Part shown: piece by piece, positions 62,034 to 64,000 of the stretch | How positions within the stretch are numbered: position 1 is the stretch's first letter | How the letters are laid out: each line of letters opens with the position of its first letter | NCBI GenBank assembly: GCA_963721115.1 | Contig: CAVRIA010000013.1 | Location: 27,207-91,206 of the forward strand | DNA length: 64,000 bases | Direction: 5' to 3' | Origin: CAVRIA01 sp963721115 | Lineage (GTDB): Bacteria > Desulfobacterota > Binatia > HRBIN30 > CADEER01 | Notes under the pieces: model-generated | The model's database searches: none | Seen by the model: only the letters and a program-made list of their open reading frames with translations | What the model was told of the DNA's origin: nothing | Program-made: the position numbers and the translations under genes

Positions 62034-63806
62034 TCACGGCCTCACACATTCGATGCCGTCGAAGCAGCTTTCGGCACCGCAGGTGCATACGCGCACCTCA
62101 TGGCTGGCATCCGGGGAACAGCCGCAGGCACCGACCGCGCAGGTGTCCGGGAAGTCGTCGGTGCCGGCACAGCACATCGCCGACGCCACCGTGCCGCCCG
62201 AGTTCAGGCAACCCTGCTCGGCGGGGCTGAGTGCACACCCGATCAGGGCGACGTTGACCGCCTGGATGATCACGGTGATGTCGACGGTGACGCCGCTCGG
62301 GATGCCGTGCGGACAGGCCGCCGCATCGGCGGTGCCGACGGCGATGTTCACCAGCGTGATCAGCTCGTCGACCGTCACGTCGCCGCCGCCGTCGCAGTCA
62401 CCGACACAAGCGATGGAGGTTGGGGGCTGTGCGCCGCTCTCATACGCGCCGATGTCGCATGCCGCTCCGAACGGTCGCGGCGCCCCGCGCTCATCGGTGG
62501 TCGGGCAGTATGCGTTGTCTGCCGCATCAATGGCCAGGCTTGCGGTCCCGCATGGCGAATCGGGCATGCCCCGCCCGGTGCAAAGTGCGATGGTCTGAGT
62601 TGGCCCGCCGTAGTCGCCGAGGCGCGCCAGATTGGCAGGCACGCCCGCTTGGTCGCCAGTATTGGATAAGCCACAACTGCCGTCTTCGTCGAGGTTGTGC
62701 CCATTGGACACCAGCGGTGCGCGAGCACAGATCGGCGCTCCCTGGCCGGCAGCAAGGATTGTGTTCACGGCCGTCACCGTCCCGTCGTTCACGATGCCGC
62801 CGCCCGCGTTGGCACTGACGGTACAGTTAATGAGGGTAAGCCTGCCGAAGCCGGGTTCGGCGTAGATGCCGCCGGCTGAGTAAGCAGCCGAGTTTCCGCT
62901 GATCGTGCAGTTGGTCAGCGTGCCTTCGCCCCGGTTGTTGATGGCGCCGCCAAGGCTAGCGGCCGAGTTACCGCTGAGGGTACAACTGGTGAGCATCATT
63001 GTCCCTCCGTTGTCGATGGCGCCGCCCAAACCGTAGTGGATGTCGCCGCCGACAACCGAGTTGCCGCTGAGGGTAGTGTTGGTAAGCGTCAGCGTGCCCT
63101 CGTTGTGGATGCCGCCGCCGTAGACGGTGGCCGTGTTGCCGCTGAGGGTACAGTTGGTGAGCGTGCTGTTGCCGTAGTTGTAGATGCCGGCGCCGCGGTT
63201 GCCGGCTGAGTTGCCGCTGACGGCACAGTTGGTGAGCGTCAGCGTGCTGTTACCCACGTTGTAGATGGCGCCGCCGTAGTCGGCCGAGTTGCCACTGAGG
63301 GTGCAGCCCTGCACGGAGAGCGTGCCGTCCTTGTTATAGATGCCACCGCCACTGCGGGCCGAGTTGCCACTGAGGGTGCAGTCCTGCAAGGCGAGCGCTG
63401 CGCCCTCGTTGTAAATGGCGCCGCCGTCGCTCGCGCTATTGCCGTTGGCGATGGTCAGGTTCTGGACCGTGAAGTTGACGCCAGTGTTTACGGAGAAGAC
63501 GCCCACGCTGTTCCCGCCGCTGATCGTGATCAGGCTCCCACCATCAATCGTGGTGTCGGTGGCAATGGCCTTCGTACCCGTACCACCCGCGCCGGGGCTG
63601 ATGTCGATGGTCACCGGCGCCGGCCCACAGTTGAACGTCACCAGCCCCCCGCCGGAGAGGGCTGAGTTCAGCGCGGCGTCCGTGCAACTTGCTGGCGTGC
63701 CGTTCCCCACCGCGCCAGCGCCATGAACGGTGTGAGGCCAGGCGAGCGCGACCAGTGTTGCCAGTCCCATCACCAATTGCGCACGTAGCCGGGTGGTAAC
63801 CGTCAT
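62034..63806 (-). CDS. secreted beta-helix protein with dockerin-like C-terminal repeat
   Basis: The protein has 590 residues. Signal peptide with cleavage near HGAGA (about residue 30). Residues 90-360 are a parallel beta-helix of short repeats of the GGGIYNxGTLTLTNCTLSGN type (choice-of-anchor-Q-like adhesins). CGTASLAIDAADNAYCPTTD and RPFGAACDIGAYE end the helix region. Then comes CVGDCDGGGDVTVDELITLV and VDITVIIQAVNVALIGC, a dockerin-like EF-hand pair bracketed by Cys. A Cys-rich tail (MCCAGTDDF, CGCSPD, CTCGAESC) ends the protein. It probably is surface-exposed or released, with Ca2+-stabilised C-terminus. The tail is not the one shared by the genes at 1.6 and 26.4 kb. It lies next to the transposase relic. 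Confidence 0.8.
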   Translation of the reverse strand: MTVTTRLRAQLVMGLATLVALAWPHTVHGAGAVGNGTPASCTDAALNSALSGGGLVTFNCGPAPVTIDISPGAGGTGTKAIATDTTIDGGSLITISGGNSVGVFSVNTGVNFTVQNLTIANGNSASDGGAIYNEGAALALQDCTLSGNSARSGGGIYNKDGTLSVQGCTLSGNSADYGGAIYNVGNSTLTLTNCAVSGNSAGNRGAGIYNYGNSTLTNCTLSGNTATVYGGGIHNEGTLTLTNTTLSGNSVVGGDIHYGLGGAIDNGGTMMLTSCTLSGNSAASLGGAINNRGEGTLTNCTISGNSAAYSAGGIYAEPGFGRLTLINCTVSANAGGGIVNDGTVTAVNTILAAGQGAPICARAPLVSNGHNLDEDGSCGLSNTGDQAGVPANLARLGDYGGPTQTIALCTGRGMPDSPCGTASLAIDAADNAYCPTTDERGAPRPFGAACDIGAYESGAQPPTSIACVGDCDGGGDVTVDELITLVNIAVGTADAAACPHGIPSGVTVDITVIIQAVNVALIGCALSPAEQGCLNSGGTVASAMCCAGTDDFPDTCAVGACGCSPDASHEVRVCTCGAESCFDGIECVRP

Positions 63807-64000
63807 CGCGCCCTCCTCTTACCGGCGGGTCTTCGCCCCGAGCGGCGGCAACAGTCGCACGCCAAGCGCAGTCAGTCAAAGTAACTTCACCGGGGGAACC
63901 CCCGCCCGAACAGCTCATCGTCGGCCAGCACTTCGGAGATGGCCGGTTGCTCCCCGGTGACCGGCTACGTGCCCTCCGTCAGCGAGGTGAAACAGCACGC
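63807..64000. other. leader and upstream region of the beta-helix gene
   Basis: It contains the start region of the minus-strand gene (a GGAGGG-type site just upstream of its ATG) and then about 170 nt without recognisable coding content. The 16-bp element seen upstream of the other two beta-helix genes is not present here. The window edge prevents saying more. Confidence 0.45.

Overview
The window is about 64 kb of very GC-rich bacterial DNA. No rRNA, tRNA, CRISPR array, phage module or replication origin was recognised. The gene content suggests an uncultured, Gram-negative, lipid-metabolising lineage of deltaproteobacterial or Binatota type: CaiB-type CoA transferase, LLM flavin monooxygenase, phytanoyl-CoA dioxygenase, AMP-forming acyl-CoA synthetase, ornithine-lipid synthesis, and many secreted beta-helix proteins ending in Cys/Asp-rich calcium-binding-type modules. 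That assignment is inference.

Layout. 0-4.5 kb: a small conserved hypothetical protein, a lipoprotein, and a secreted beta-helix protein. 4.9-11.2 kb (minus strand): CoA transferase, lipoprotein hydrolase, then a tight run of a Tat-exported DUF362 protein, a class III PLP enzyme and an APH-fold kinase. 11.4-15 kb: a four-helix-bundle protein behind a repeat-rich leader, and a large winged-helix/ATPase/TPR regulator. 15.1-24.8 kb: the strangest locus. A truncated copy and a full copy of a large Tat lipoprotein flank a lipoprotein of about 1,180 residues that combines a beta/gamma-crystallin-like domain, pentapeptide repeats and a beta-propeller. 25-30.6 kb: LLM oxidoreductase, a second beta-helix protein with the same C-terminal module as the first, and a MetF-like barrel protein. 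30.6-35.4 kb: PhyH dioxygenase, two acyltransferases, an SDR and OlsB, a lipid-modification block. 35.5-39.2 kb: two histidine kinases. 39.5-45.1 kb: small membrane protein, secreted protein, mgtE with a leader ORF and hairpin, then a haem-oxygenase-like / zinc-ribbon / FAD-oxidoreductase set. 45.4-54.8 kb: HAD phosphatase, acyl-CoA synthetase, MBL and VOC proteins, a TIM-barrel-like lipoprotein, a cupredoxin, a GT-C membrane protein and a lipase-maturation-factor-like protein. 55-58.6 kb: two overlapping dynamin-like GTPases. 58.6-62 kb: interspersed repeats, a Fic/Doc toxin-antitoxin pair, a cyclase, and relics of a GH4 glycosidase and a REP-associated transposase. 62-64 kb: a third secreted beta-helix protein.

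The three beta-helix proteins, the crystallin/pentapeptide lipoprotein and the Tat lipoproteins suggest heavy investment in the cell surface. Two of the beta-helix genes share both a C-terminal module and a similar 16-bp upstream element, so they may be co-regulated. About fifteen one-base frame breaks lie inside otherwise convincing genes. They are concentrated in a few loci and look more like residual sequence error than decay, except in the truncated duplicate and the 61-62 kb relics.
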